From Nocardiopsis_C rhodophaea (GTDB lineage Bacteria > Actinomycetota > Actinomycetes > Streptosporangiales > Streptosporangiaceae): a stretch of DNA of 64,000 nt. Both the position numbers and the translations under genes were made by a program. Every line of letters starts with the position of its first letter. Position 1 is the first letter of the stretch. The notes beneath the pieces are model-generated. The model made no database searches. It was not told the origin of the DNA and saw nothing but the letters and a program-made list of their open reading frames with translations. The stretch spans positions 1-64,000 of the forward strand of contig NZ_BAAAPC010000014.1 in the NCBI RefSeq assembly GCF_039530945.1, read 5' to 3'. Positions 17,593 through 25,604 of the stretch are shown one piece after another.

Positions 17593-18693
17593 TTACACCT
17601 CCGCCGCGCGTACGCACAGCACGTCGGGAAGGTGGGCCGCGACCTGCCGCCACTCCGCGCTGTCGTCGGTGGCGGCGAAGACGTCACCGGAGCGGGTGCC
17701 GAAGTAGAAGCCGGGGATGTCGGCCCCGTCGGTGCAGGCGGCATCGCGCAACACGATGCCGTAGTAGGGAGCGGTGGGCAGGCCCCCGCTCGCCGACCGC
17801 CAGCTGCCGCCGCCGTCGTCGGTGCGGTACACCCGCATCCTGTAGTCGGGCGGGAGGTGGACCTCCTGGCTGATGACCGGGAAGTTCAGGACCGTGCCGG
17901 GGGTGTGGGGGTGGGCGACCATGGCGAACCCGAAGTCGGAGGGCAGGCCGTCGGCGATGGACGTCCACCCGGCGGCGGGGTCCTCGGTGCGGTAGACCCC
18001 GTGGTGGTTCTGCAGGAAGAAGACGCCGTCGGCGTCGACGGCCACCTTGTGCACGCACTGGCCGTACTCGGGGTACTCGTCGGGCATGAATCCGGCGCTG
18101 ATGCCTTTGTTGACGGGGGTCCAGGACGCGCCGTCGTCGAGGGTCCGGTAGACGCCTCCGGTGGACATGCCGACGGTCATGGCGTGCGGGTCGGTGCCAT
18201 TGGCGGTCGCCCGACCGGGCAGCACGGTGTGGATGGCCGCGCCTCCGGCACCGGGCCACCAGTCGGTTCGGTGCGGGTGGTCCCACAGCGCCCGCACGAT
18301 CTCGTAGCTTTCCCCGCCGTCGGTGGAGCGGAACAGGCCGTGCGGCTCGACGCCCGCGTAGACGACGCCAGGTGTCTCGGTGAAGGCGAACTGCCACACG
18401 CGGGTGAAGGAGGTGTCGGAACCGGAGGGGAAGGCGATCGGCGGCTCTTTCGGCTCGTGCCAGGTGGCGCCGAGGTCGTCGCTGAACCAGACGCTGGGCC
18501 CGAAGTGCGAGCTTTCCGACCCGACCAGAATGCGCCGTGTGTGCGGGTCGATGCCGACGGCATAGGCGCCCATCATGTTCGCGTAGTCGGCGGGATCGAG
18601 TCGGTGCGGGCCGTCGATCCTCCACTGCTTCCGGTCGTCGCTGCGGGCGGTGAATAGGCCTTTGCGTGTGCCTATGACCAGGAGAAATGTCAT
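17593..18693 (-). CDS. BNR/WD40-like beta-propeller protein
   Basis: 366 residues without a signal peptide. Repeated Asp-box-like motifs (S-x-D-x-G-x-x-W) recur: S-D-D-L-G-A-T-W, S-T-D-G-G-E-S-Y, T-L-D-D-G-A-S-W, T-D-D-G-G-G-S-W. This predicts a propeller of the exo-alpha-sialidase/YCF48-like superfamily. Cytosolic location and pairing with a MoaD-like protein make sialidase activity unlikely; the pair is conserved in actinobacteria as far as I know, with function undefined. Confidence 0.85.
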   Translation of the reverse strand: MTFLLVIGTRKGLFTARSDDRKQWRIDGPHRLDPADYANMMGAYAVGIDPHTRRILVGSESSHFGPSVWFSDDLGATWHEPKEPPIAFPSGSDTSFTRVWQFAFTETPGVVYAGVEPHGLFRSTDGGESYEIVRALWDHPHRTDWWPGAGGAAIHTVLPGRATANGTDPHAMTVGMSTGGVYRTLDDGASWTPVNKGISAGFMPDEYPEYGQCVHKVAVDADGVFFLQNHHGVYRTEDPAAGWTSIADGLPSDFGFAMVAHPHTPGTVLNFPVISQEVHLPPDYRMRVYRTDDGGGSWRSASGGLPTAPYYGIVLRDAACTDGADIPGFYFGTRSGDVFAATDDSAEWRQVAAHLPDVLCVRAAEV

Positions 18694-18772
18694 GTTGAAC
18701 CCCCAGGGCAGTCGTTAGAGGCCACTGTGACACACACCACGGACATTTTCCCGCCGGGAGCGGGGGCACGCG

Positions 18773-18801
18773 GGGCGGGCGCCGGTGCCCGGCGCCCGCC
18801 C
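18773..18801 (-). terminator. Strong hairpin downstream of the snapalysin gene
   Basis: A perfect 13-bp GC stem with a 3-nt loop lies 59 bp beyond the stop of the leftward metalloprotease gene and upstream of the BNR gene. Likely a rho-independent-type terminator, although no T tract is evident. Confidence 0.7.
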
Positions 18802-18859
18802 GTCAAGGGAGCCAGCTTTCTGCGGTGGTGGAGGGCCGCGACGGCCTGCTCCAGGGCTC

Positions 18860-19456
18860 CTAGGGTGCGTCGCTGACGGTGACACCGGCGGCGGGCGCGC
18901 TTCCGGCTTCGGCGAAGCTGTAGTTGCGCTCGGCGCGGGCGCGCTCGGCAGCGTTGGGGGTGGCGTTCTTGCAGTTCACGCCGCCGGTCGAGCCGGACAT
19001 CAGGGAGGAGCACGGGCCGGGCTTGACGTCGGGGAGCCCGAGGCTGTGGCCGAACTCGTGCGCCGCGATGCGGACCGGGTCATGGCCCTGGTTCACCGCC
19101 TGGCGGCCCATCTCGATCCAGACGGACCCGCCGGGGCGGACCGGGCCGAGGATGGCGCGCGGCCATCCGTTGCTGGCGAAGACGGTGATCTCGGCGCGCT
19201 GGCCCGGTGCGGCGCGCCTCAGGGTGACGTTGTTGACGTTGTCGTTCCAGGATTGGGCGCCCTTGGCGACGGCGTCCTTGAACTCCGCTGCCCGGCTGTC
19301 GTCGTAGTAGAGCGTGGTCTGCAGCGACGCGGTCGGTCGTGTCTGCTCCGGTGTGGGGGACGTGGTCGCGGCGGTGGCGCTGGATACCCCGCCGACGAGG
19401 GAAAACGCGGCGATGGCGACACTGATGAGTGCGCCCACCGAGGTTCTTCGCAGCAT
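18860..19456 (-). CDS. Snapalysin-type secreted zinc metalloprotease (M7)
   Basis: 198 residues. A signal peptide covers about 1-29, ending A-T-A-A. The zinc site is A-A-H-E-F-G-H-S-L-G-L-P-D near 131-143: H-E-x-x-H-x-x-G-x-x-D, where Asp replaces the third His as in snapalysin. It is followed by the family motif G-P-C-S-S-L-M-S-G containing the Met-turn. A second Cys lies near 162, giving a likely disulfide. Secreted small neutral protease. ATG at 19456 gives the signal peptide. Confidence 0.93.
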   Translation of the reverse strand: MLRRTSVGALISVAIAAFSLVGGVSSATAATTSPTPEQTRPTASLQTTLYYDDSRAAEFKDAVAKGAQSWNDNVNNVTLRRAAPGQRAEITVFASNGWPRAILGPVRPGGSVWIEMGRQAVNQGHDPVRIAAHEFGHSLGLPDVKPGPCSSLMSGSTGGVNCKNATPNAAERARAERNYSFAEAGSAPAAGVTVSDAP

Positions 19457-19634
19457 TCGTGTCTCCGGGGGATGAGAAAGAGCCTCAACTGCGGACGACC
19501 CTGTGGGGTCTCGGTGAGCGTACGTGTGAGTAATTATCGCGACAAGAAGTCCAAAAAGGGATTTTTTCGGATTCAACGATGCAGTGGTCGGTCTGTACTC
19601 GGCCACCTGCGGAAAAGACGGGGGGACCTGTTCC

Positions 19635-20186
19635 TTACCTCGGGGGGAGCTTGCCCTTCCGGTAGTGGCGCTGCGCCTTGGCGCGGTTGCCGCAAATCGC
19701 CATGGAGCACCAGCGCCGTGTTCCGTTGCGCGAGGTGTCGAAGAAGTACAGGACGCAGTGATCGCCCTCACACCGGCGGATGCGGTCGGCCGCGCGCTCC
19801 ACGAGGGAGAGGTAGTTCTCGCAGGCCGCCCACGCGACCGCCCATTCGGGGGTGGCGGTCTCGGGTGAGGTGACCGGGCCTGAGGGCGACAGTGCGCGCC
19901 GCAGGCGGCCGCGGTCGAGCACGGCGTTGAGGGCGTCCTGTGCGTCGGGGGCATCGGGGGTCGCGATCACCCCGGCGATGGCGTCGCGCGCGGTGAGCAC
20001 AGCGCGGTGCGCCGCCTCCCCGCTGTCGGCGTGGGGGAACCCGGTTGACGTGAGCCAGATCCGCAGCCCGGCGGGGCTCTCCAGCAGGTCGTGGGGGGTC
20101 CCGCGGAACCACCGGGTGTTCAGCAGGTCCAGGGCGAGGGGCTCACCGATGAGTGGGCGCGGGTCGACTCCACCCGGATCGGTCAT
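19635..20186 (-). CDS. CGNR zinc-finger transcription regulator
   Basis: 183 residues. An ABATE-type N-terminal domain (G-E-P-L-A-L-D-L-L-N-T near 12-22) precedes a C-terminal CGNR zinc finger: C-E-G-D-H-C...R-R-W-C-S-M-A-I-C-G-N-R-A-K. Proteins of this type are stress-response regulators in actinobacteria. ATG at 20186 follows AGGAGGAAT. It is divergent from the VOC protein gene, its probable target. Confidence 0.93.
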   Translation of the reverse strand: MTDPGGVDPRPLIGEPLALDLLNTRWFRGTPHDLLESPAGLRIWLTSTGFPHADSGEAAHRAVLTARDAIAGVIATPDAPDAQDALNAVLDRGRLRRALSPSGPVTSPETATPEWAVAWAACENYLSLVERAADRIRRCEGDHCVLYFFDTSRNGTRRWCSMAICGNRAKAQRHYRKGKLPPR

Positions 20187-20270
20187 CCGTGCATTCCTCC
20201 TGGCCACCGTCGCCGTTTCGGGGCACTCCACCCTAATGGCCGCGTCGGTGTAACTGGGCAAGTCCGACAC

Positions 20271-20340
20271 GGTTATAACCCCCGTAAGACAGTTTAGACG
20301 GTTGACTCAGGTGGAGGGTAACCCCTAAAGTCCCGTTAGG
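20271..20340. promoter_or_regulatory. Divergent promoter region with palindrome and direct repeats
   Basis: GGTTATAACC at 20271-20280 is a perfect palindrome. A related direct repeat, TTAGACGGTTGAC (near 20294) and TTAGGCGGTTAAG (near 20337), follows. These lie between the CGNR regulator and the VOC gene and are candidate operator elements. Confidence 0.4.
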
Positions 20341-20369
20341 CGGTTAAGCGCTCGAACTGGAGGAACACC

Positions 20370-20816
20370 ATGGGCAGCCCCCGAACCGGCCACGTCGGCC
20401 TGAACGTCAGCGACCTCGACCGCGCCCGGGACTTCTACACGAGCGTCTTCGGCTACACCGTGCGGAACGAGGGGTCCGACGGGGACCGCCGCTGGGCCTT
20501 CCTCGCCAGCGGCGACACCCTGGTGCTGACGCTCTGGCAGCAGAGCACCGGCGCCTTCCCGGTCGACCGTCCCGGACTGCACCACCTCTCCTTCCAAGTC
20601 GACGGCATGGACCAGGTCCGCGCCGCCGAAGCCGTGCTGCGCGACATGGGCGTGGAGTTGGCCCACGACGGAGCTGTCGCGCACCGCGAAGGGGGACGCT
20701 CCGGCGGCATCTTCTTCAGCGACCCCGACGGGATCCGGCTGGAGATCTACGCCCCCACCGGAGCGGAGGAGCTTCCCGCTCCCCAAGGCGCCACCCCCAC
20801 CTGCGGGTTCTTCTAG
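20370..20816 (+). CDS. VOC family (glyoxalase/bleomycin-resistance-like) protein
   Basis: 148 residues. Two beta-alpha-beta-beta-beta modules: H-V-G-L-N-V-S-D-L-D-R-A-R-D-F-Y at the start and L-H-H-L-S-F-Q-V in the second. Candidate metal ligands are His8, the His in L-H-H-L and the Glu in R-L-E-I-Y. Substrate cannot be named. Start ATG follows GGAGGA. Divergent from the CGNR regulator. Confidence 0.9.
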   Translation: MGSPRTGHVGLNVSDLDRARDFYTSVFGYTVRNEGSDGDRRWAFLASGDTLVLTLWQQSTGAFPVDRPGLHHLSFQVDGMDQVRAAEAVLRDMGVELAHDGAVAHREGGRSGGIFFSDPDGIRLEIYAPTGAEELPAPQGATPTCGFF

Positions 20817-20863
20817 GGGAGCGGCCGCGGCCAGCCGATGACGGTCGGGAAAAAGGAGCGGGC

Positions 20864-21772
20864 ATGGGGTACCACGCCGGTGAGCGCCGCGTGCAGGAGC
20901 GAGCCGGAGAAGTCCAGACGGCCGAGCACGCGGGGCGGTCGATCAAGTCCCAGATACCGGAGGTGGCGGCCAGGTTCCTCACCGAACGGCGGATGGTCGT
21001 CATCGGGGCGGCGGACACGGAGGGCCGTGTCTGGTGCACCGCCCTCGCCGGACCTCCGGGGTTCCTCAGCGCCGACGGCCCGACCAGTGTCCGCGTGGCC
21101 GCCCGGCCGCACCCCCACGATCCGCTCGCCGACGCACTCTCCACGCCCACCCCGGTCGGGATGATCGCCGTGGACCAGGAGCGCAGGCGGCGGATGCGGA
21201 TCAACGGACGCGCCGCCCCCGTCGGGGACGGCCTGTGCGTCCGGGTCGACCAGGTCTACGCCAACTGCCCGAAGTACATCCAGCGCCGAACCATCGGCGA
21301 CGCGGCCCCCGCACAGGAGGCCGGGGCCACCACGCGCGGCAGCTCGCTCACCGTGCGGCAGCGCCGCCTCGTCGCCGCGGCGGACACGTTCTTCCTCGCC
21401 ACGCGGGACACCTCGGGCGACTGCGACGCCTCGCACCGCGGCGGATCGCCAGGGTTCGTCCGGGTCCACTCCGGCGACCGGCTCAGCTGGCCCGACTACC
21501 GCGGCAACTCGATGTACATGAGCCTGGGCAACCTCGATGAGGTGCCCCGGGCCGGGCTGCTGTTCCTCGACTGGGCGGAGGGCACCCTCCTGCGGCTGTC
21601 CGGGACGGCGTCGGTCGACTGGAGCGCCGGGCGCGCCGCCGAATTCCCTGGAGCCCGCCGGGTCCTCGACTTCACCGTGACCGAGGTCGCCGAGACCCCC
21701 GCCGCGCTTCCGCTCCGGTGGGGGCCGCCGGAGTCCTCCCCGGCCAACCCGGACGCGGCACGCCCGGCATGA
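20864..21772 (+). CDS. Pyridoxamine 5'-phosphate oxidase-like flavoprotein with two domains
   Basis: 302 residues. The N-terminal half (40-130) and C-terminal half (165-285) both have the split-barrel PNPOx pattern, for example V-V-I-G-A-A-D-T-E-G-R-V-W-C-T and F-F-L-A-T-R-D-T-S-G-D-C-D-A-S-H-R-G-G. The second half carries D-Y-R-G-N-S-M-Y-M-S-L-G-N-L, a common FMN-binding signature in this family. A C-P-K-Y-I-Q-R-R segment lies between them. Cytosolic oxidoreductase of unknown substrate. Confidence 0.87.
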   Translation: MGYHAGERRVQERAGEVQTAEHAGRSIKSQIPEVAARFLTERRMVVIGAADTEGRVWCTALAGPPGFLSADGPTSVRVAARPHPHDPLADALSTPTPVGMIAVDQERRRRMRINGRAAPVGDGLCVRVDQVYANCPKYIQRRTIGDAAPAQEAGATTRGSSLTVRQRRLVAAADTFFLATRDTSGDCDASHRGGSPGFVRVHSGDRLSWPDYRGNSMYMSLGNLDEVPRAGLLFLDWAEGTLLRLSGTASVDWSAGRAAEFPGARRVLDFTVTEVAETPAALPLRWGPPESSPANPDAARPA

Positions 21773-22119
21773 AGGTCACCTAACGTCCGCACCGGTCAGC
21801 GGCCCCCGGCGGCGGCAGCCGAGTTCCCGTTCCCCCTCGATCCGGCGCGTCGCCTGCACCGCGATTCCTCCTTCGGCTCACGCGGAATCCGCGCCGCGAC
21901 GCCGAACCGCCGTCGCGGGCCACCCGGCCGCATGTGGACCCCTCACGCTGCTCCCTCCGGCCCTCCCCTGCCCTACCGCGCCGAAACCCGTCTCAGTACC
22001 GGTCGGTACTCTGCTGGGAATAGAGAGCGTGGCGTCGCCGCGAGAGTGGACCGGGATGCGCGGCGGTCCACCTGGCCGCCTCCGCCCGACGGCGCGGAAG
22101 CGGCGGAAGGGAGATCCCG
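21773..22119. other. Intergenic region with palindrome
   Basis: About 350 bp with no convincing gene. AGTACC-GGTC-GGTACT at 21995-22010 is a perfect inverted repeat about 110 bp ahead of the XRE gene and may be an operator. Confidence 0.45.
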
Positions 22120-22938
22120 ATGGGAACACCGCGACCATCCGCCCTCTGGCTCCCGTTCGCGGCGGAACTGCGACAGGCTCGCACCGGCGCTGGCTTCACG
22201 GTCGAACGGCTGGCCGCCGCGACCGGCGCCTCCCCGGAACTCCTCGATGACGCGGAGCGGGCCCGGCGTCGGCTGTCCCGCACGCTCGTGACCGAGATCG
22301 ACGCCGTCCTAGGCACCGGGCGGCGGCTCGCCCGTGCGTGGGCGGCGGCACTCCAGTCCGAGGCGTTCCCCCACACCTACACCGACCTGCGCGCGCTGGA
22401 GGTCCACGCCTCGCGGATCCGGGAGTGGGAAGTCCTCACGGTCCCCGTCTACCTGCGTACCCCCGGCTACGCGCGCGCCCACCGCCCGCCGCTCAGCGTG
22501 GGCAGCGATCCGGACCGGATCGAAGGGTGGATCGAGGAGCAGAGGCGCGCCCGCGAGGCCCTGACCGGTGCAGGCGGCCCTGAACTCCACGTCATTATCG
22601 ACGAGCCGGTGCTGTCGCTGTCCGTGGGCGGCCCCGGCATCCACGCCGCCCAGCTCGACACACTCGGTGAACTGATGGACTCGGCTGCCGTGGACCTCTG
22701 CTACGTCCCAATGAACACCTTGAACCACCCCGGCCTGGGCGGAAGCTTCCGCATCATGGACTTCGCCGACCGCCCGAGCCTCGCGTCCGTCTACAGCGTC
22801 GCCGGTATCCGCCTCGTCGCCGAGGAGGAGGACCTCCGCCACTTCGAAAGGCTGTGGGAGCGCTTGGGCGCCCTCTCCCGCCCACTGACGTGGGAACGGC
22901 TCGACGGTTTCAAGCGCGTTCCGGACCACGGCACCTGA
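22120..22938 (+). CDS. XRE-family regulator with DUF5753 domain
   Basis: 272 residues. A divergent helix-turn-helix occupies 13-60 (A-E-L-R-Q-A-R-T-G-A-G-F-T-V-E-R-L-A). The rest is DUF5753: L-R-A-L-E-V-H-A-S-R-I-R-E-W, V-P-V-Y-L-R-T-P-G-Y-A-R-A, and a C-terminal F-E-R-L-W-E-R-L-G-A-L-S. This architecture is common in streptomycete regulators paired with DUF397 proteins; no DUF397 gene lies beside this copy. Confidence 0.87.
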   Translation: MGTPRPSALWLPFAAELRQARTGAGFTVERLAAATGASPELLDDAERARRRLSRTLVTEIDAVLGTGRRLARAWAAALQSEAFPHTYTDLRALEVHASRIREWEVLTVPVYLRTPGYARAHRPPLSVGSDPDRIEGWIEEQRRAREALTGAGGPELHVIIDEPVLSLSVGGPGIHAAQLDTLGELMDSAAVDLCYVPMNTLNHPGLGGSFRIMDFADRPSLASVYSVAGIRLVAEEEDLRHFERLWERLGALSRPLTWERLDGFKRVPDHGT

Positions 22939-23418
22939 CCGAACCGGCGGAGCGGCACGGTTTTCACCCCCGGGCCGATCCGGGCGGGCCCCGGCGACGC
23001 TTGGCACCCCCTCGCGCTGGGGTGGGCGGCGGCACCGGTGATACGGACACGGACGCCGCTACCGCCGCCTGGCGTCGTCGTGTGCGCGCATCCGGCCGCA
23101 CGTTCGACGTCGTGGAGATCACGGTCGAGACGCGCCCGTACCAGCGGTCCGGGCCCGTGCGTTCGCCCCCAAACCACGGCGTGATGATCCTGCTCCCGGA
23201 GTATCCCCCCGAGCGTCACGGGCCGGTTTGTGACGCAGCCGGCGGGTGCGCCTACGCTGACTACCAGTGGGAGCTGGGCGACGGCCGGGTGCCGGACGCT
23301 CCGGGCGCGACGCGGTGCCCGGACCGCCCTTCGTCCCGGCAACCGACGACGACCCGTCCACCGAACTTGCGCTGCGCCCGTTCGGACCACAGCCGAGCAC
23401 AAAGGAATGGAAGATCCG
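22939..23418. other. Gene-poor stretch
   Basis: About 480 bp. One rightward frame stays open from the XRE gene into the next gene and reads V-V-E-I-T-V-E-T-R-P-Y-Q-R with moderate coding bias, but it has no clear start and would overlap the spermidine-synthase-like gene by 100 bp. It may be a decayed gene. No confident feature. Confidence 0.4.
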
Positions 23419-24144
23419 ATGAGCGCACGCTTCGAGGAGCTGGACTGGCGCCCGACGCCGATGGGCGTCATCAGCCTGCGCCGCAGGTGGGACCCGGTCT
23501 TCCGCAAGGACGCCTATGAAATCAAGCTCGACGACGACTTCCTAATGTCGAGCCTGTTCACGGTGGCCGAGGTCGAGGTCGCGCGGACCGCGCTGGCCGA
23601 GCTCGAAGGGCAGACCGACCTCGACGTGGCCGTGGGCGGCCTCGGGCTCGGACTCACCGCCGAGACGGTGCTGGAGAACCCGAACGTCGGGTCCATGGTC
23701 GTGATCGACGCGCTCGGCGAGGTCATCGACTGGCACAAGCGCGAGCTGATCCCGGCGGGCGCCACCCTCAACGGCGACCCTCGGTGCCGACTGGTCCACG
23801 GTGACTTCTTCGCGATGGTCGCCGATTCCTCGGGCCTCGACCCGGAGACCCCGGGGCGCCGGTTCCACGCCATCGTCGTCGACATCGACCACTCGCCCCG
23901 CCACGTGCTGCACCCCAGCCACGCCCCCTTCTACGAACCGGCGGGGCTGCGCCGCCTCACCGAACTCCTGCACCCCGGCGGCGTCTTCACCCTGTGGTCG
24001 AACGACCCGCCCGACGACGACTTCACGGCGGCGCTCACGGAGGTCTTCGCGGAGGCGAGGGCCGACGTCGTCAGCTTCCCCAACCCGCTCCAGGACCACG
24101 ACGCGACCAACACGGTCTACGTCGCGACGACGGCGGCGCGGTAG
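23419..24144 (+). CDS. Spermidine synthase-like aminopropyl/methyltransferase fold protein
   Basis: 241 residues. A Rossmann-like class I fold: G-G-L-G-L-G-L-T-A near 74, acidic residue at the end of strand two in V-V-I-D-A-L-G-E-V, then H-A-I-V-V-D-I-D-H-S-P and L-H-P-G-G-V-F-T-L-W-S. These match the spermine/spermidine synthase superfamily; the polyamine-site residues cannot be confirmed by eye, so the real reaction may differ. ATG at 23419 chosen for the GGAAG eight bases upstream; an ATG at 23407 is too close to its AAGGA. Confidence 0.82.
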   Translation: MSARFEELDWRPTPMGVISLRRRWDPVFRKDAYEIKLDDDFLMSSLFTVAEVEVARTALAELEGQTDLDVAVGGLGLGLTAETVLENPNVGSMVVIDALGEVIDWHKRELIPAGATLNGDPRCRLVHGDFFAMVADSSGLDPETPGRRFHAIVVDIDHSPRHVLHPSHAPFYEPAGLRRLTELLHPGGVFTLWSNDPPDDDFTAALTEVFAEARADVVSFPNPLQDHDATNTVYVATTAAR

Positions 24145-24155
24145 CGCGCCGCGCC

Positions 24156-24196
24156 CCACTCCCCCGAGGCCATCCGAGGTCAACGAGGGGGAGTGG
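24156..24196. terminator. Hairpin between convergent genes
   Basis: CCACTCCCCC and GGGGGAGTGG form a perfect 10-bp stem with a 21-nt loop, placed between the spermidine-synthase-like stop and the end of the leftward MFS gene. Confidence 0.65.
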
Positions 24197-24215
24197 CGGC
24201 GGCTTCGGTCACGCT

Positions 24216-25604
24216 TCAGTCGCTCCTCCTTCGGCCCGGCGGCTGGGGGAGAGCGGGTTCAGCTCCGGTCGGGGTCGCCGGACGGGGCGGCGAGGTGAGG
24301 CCGCCCGATCGTCCGATCACCACCAGGCACAACGCGCCCGCCGTCCCCAGCGCCGCTAGGGCGAGCCACGGCACAATGGCGGCGATCGGCGGGTCGAACT
24401 CCAAGACAGCGCCGACCGCGAGGTTGCCCGCGGTGATGGCGACACCGGAGACGGTGTTGTACAGCCCGTAGTGGGTGGCCACCAGCCGCTCGCCGGACAA
24501 CCGCACCACGGTGTCCATCTCAAAGGGGTAAACGAGCACCCCGCCCAGGCCGAGGAGGGCCGCGGTGAGCAACGCGGGCGCCACGACCAGTGCCGTGGCG
24601 GGCAGCGGTGCCACCGCCGCCCCCGCGACGGTTTCGGCGATGGGTGGCACGGCGAGCATCGGCAAGAACGCCACCGCCATCACGGCCAACCCTCGCGGCA
24701 GGGCCTGCGCGGCGTCCCACCGGCGCTTGGCCCAGTCGGTGATCCGGACCTGCCCGGCGATGGCAACCAGCGCCGAGACCGCGAAGAGGGAGGCCACCGC
24801 GACACTTCCGAAGCCGCCGCTGGTGGATCCGCCCGCTCCCCCCGCGGCCGCTCCGGTCGTGGCGACCACGTCCTGCACGGTCAGCGGAAGCGCCAGGTAG
24901 ATCTGGAAATTCAGTACATAAGAACCAGCCATGGCGACGGTGAAGGCGACGAAACCGCGGTTGGCTAGCACGCGGCGCCAGTCGCCCAGCACCCCGACAA
25001 CCCCCGCCCTCTGGTCGGTTGGGGCCGCTGCGCGCCGGGCGGGCAGCGATCGAGCCTGTAGCACGGTCAGTGCGAGGAACAGGGCAGCGGCGACGCCCGC
25101 CACGGCCCGGAAGTCGACGGCGACGAGGGCCATGCCGACGAGCGGGCCGACCAGAATGCCGGTCTGGTAGAAGACGTTGAACAGGGCGAAGGCCTCCACC
25201 CGCCGGTCCCCGGCGTCGGCGGCGAGATAGGCGCGCACGGCGGGGTTGAACAGCGCCCCCGCGAAGCCGGTCGCGGCCGAGGCCAGGAGCAGCACGGGGA
25301 GGGAATCGGCGAAGCCGAGCGCGGCGAAACCCGCGGTCCGCAGCGCGCAGCCGGCCAGGATCGCGGGCTTGTAGCCGAGCCGGTCGGCGATGCTGCCGCC
25401 GACGAGGAACATCCCCTGCTGCGCGAGGTTGCGCATGCCGAGCACGAGCCCCACCGCCCACACCGCCATGCCCACACTGTCGGTCAGGTGGAAGGCGAGG
25501 TAGGGCATGAGCATGTAGAAGGCGGTGTTGATGGTCAGCTGGTTGACCATCAGCAGCCGCACGCTGCGGTCGAAACCGCGGAAGCGCCGCCAGGTCTCGA
25601 TCAT
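24216..25604 (-). CDS. MFS transporter
   Basis: 462 residues with about twelve hydrophobic segments and a cytoplasmic loop near 195-215. The segment L-V-L-G-M-R-N-L-A-Q-Q-G-M-F-L-V-G-G-S-I-A-D-R-L-G-Y-K is the MFS loop 2-3 motif A region. The start overlaps the stop of the upstream PLP-enzyme gene by 4 bp (ATGA), so the two are coupled. Probably exports or imports the PLP enzyme's product or substrate; direction unknown. Confidence 0.9.
   Translation of the reverse strand: MIETWRRFRGFDRSVRLLMVNQLTINTAFYMLMPYLAFHLTDSVGMAVWAVGLVLGMRNLAQQGMFLVGGSIADRLGYKPAILAGCALRTAGFAALGFADSLPVLLLASAATGFAGALFNPAVRAYLAADAGDRRVEAFALFNVFYQTGILVGPLVGMALVAVDFRAVAGVAAALFLALTVLQARSLPARRAAAPTDQRAGVVGVLGDWRRVLANRGFVAFTVAMAGSYVLNFQIYLALPLTVQDVVATTGAAAGGAGGSTSGGFGSVAVASLFAVSALVAIAGQVRITDWAKRRWDAAQALPRGLAVMAVAFLPMLAVPPIAETVAGAAVAPLPATALVVAPALLTAALLGLGGVLVYPFEMDTVVRLSGERLVATHYGLYNTVSGVAITAGNLAVGAVLEFDPPIAAIVPWLALAALGTAGALCLVVIGRSGGLTSPPRPATPTGAEPALPQPPGRRRSD

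Noticed and set aside
22854..23519. Possible extra gene between the XRE and spermidine-synthase-like genes
   Set aside because: It has no good start, overlaps both neighbours and has no family match; recorded only as gene-poor sequence.
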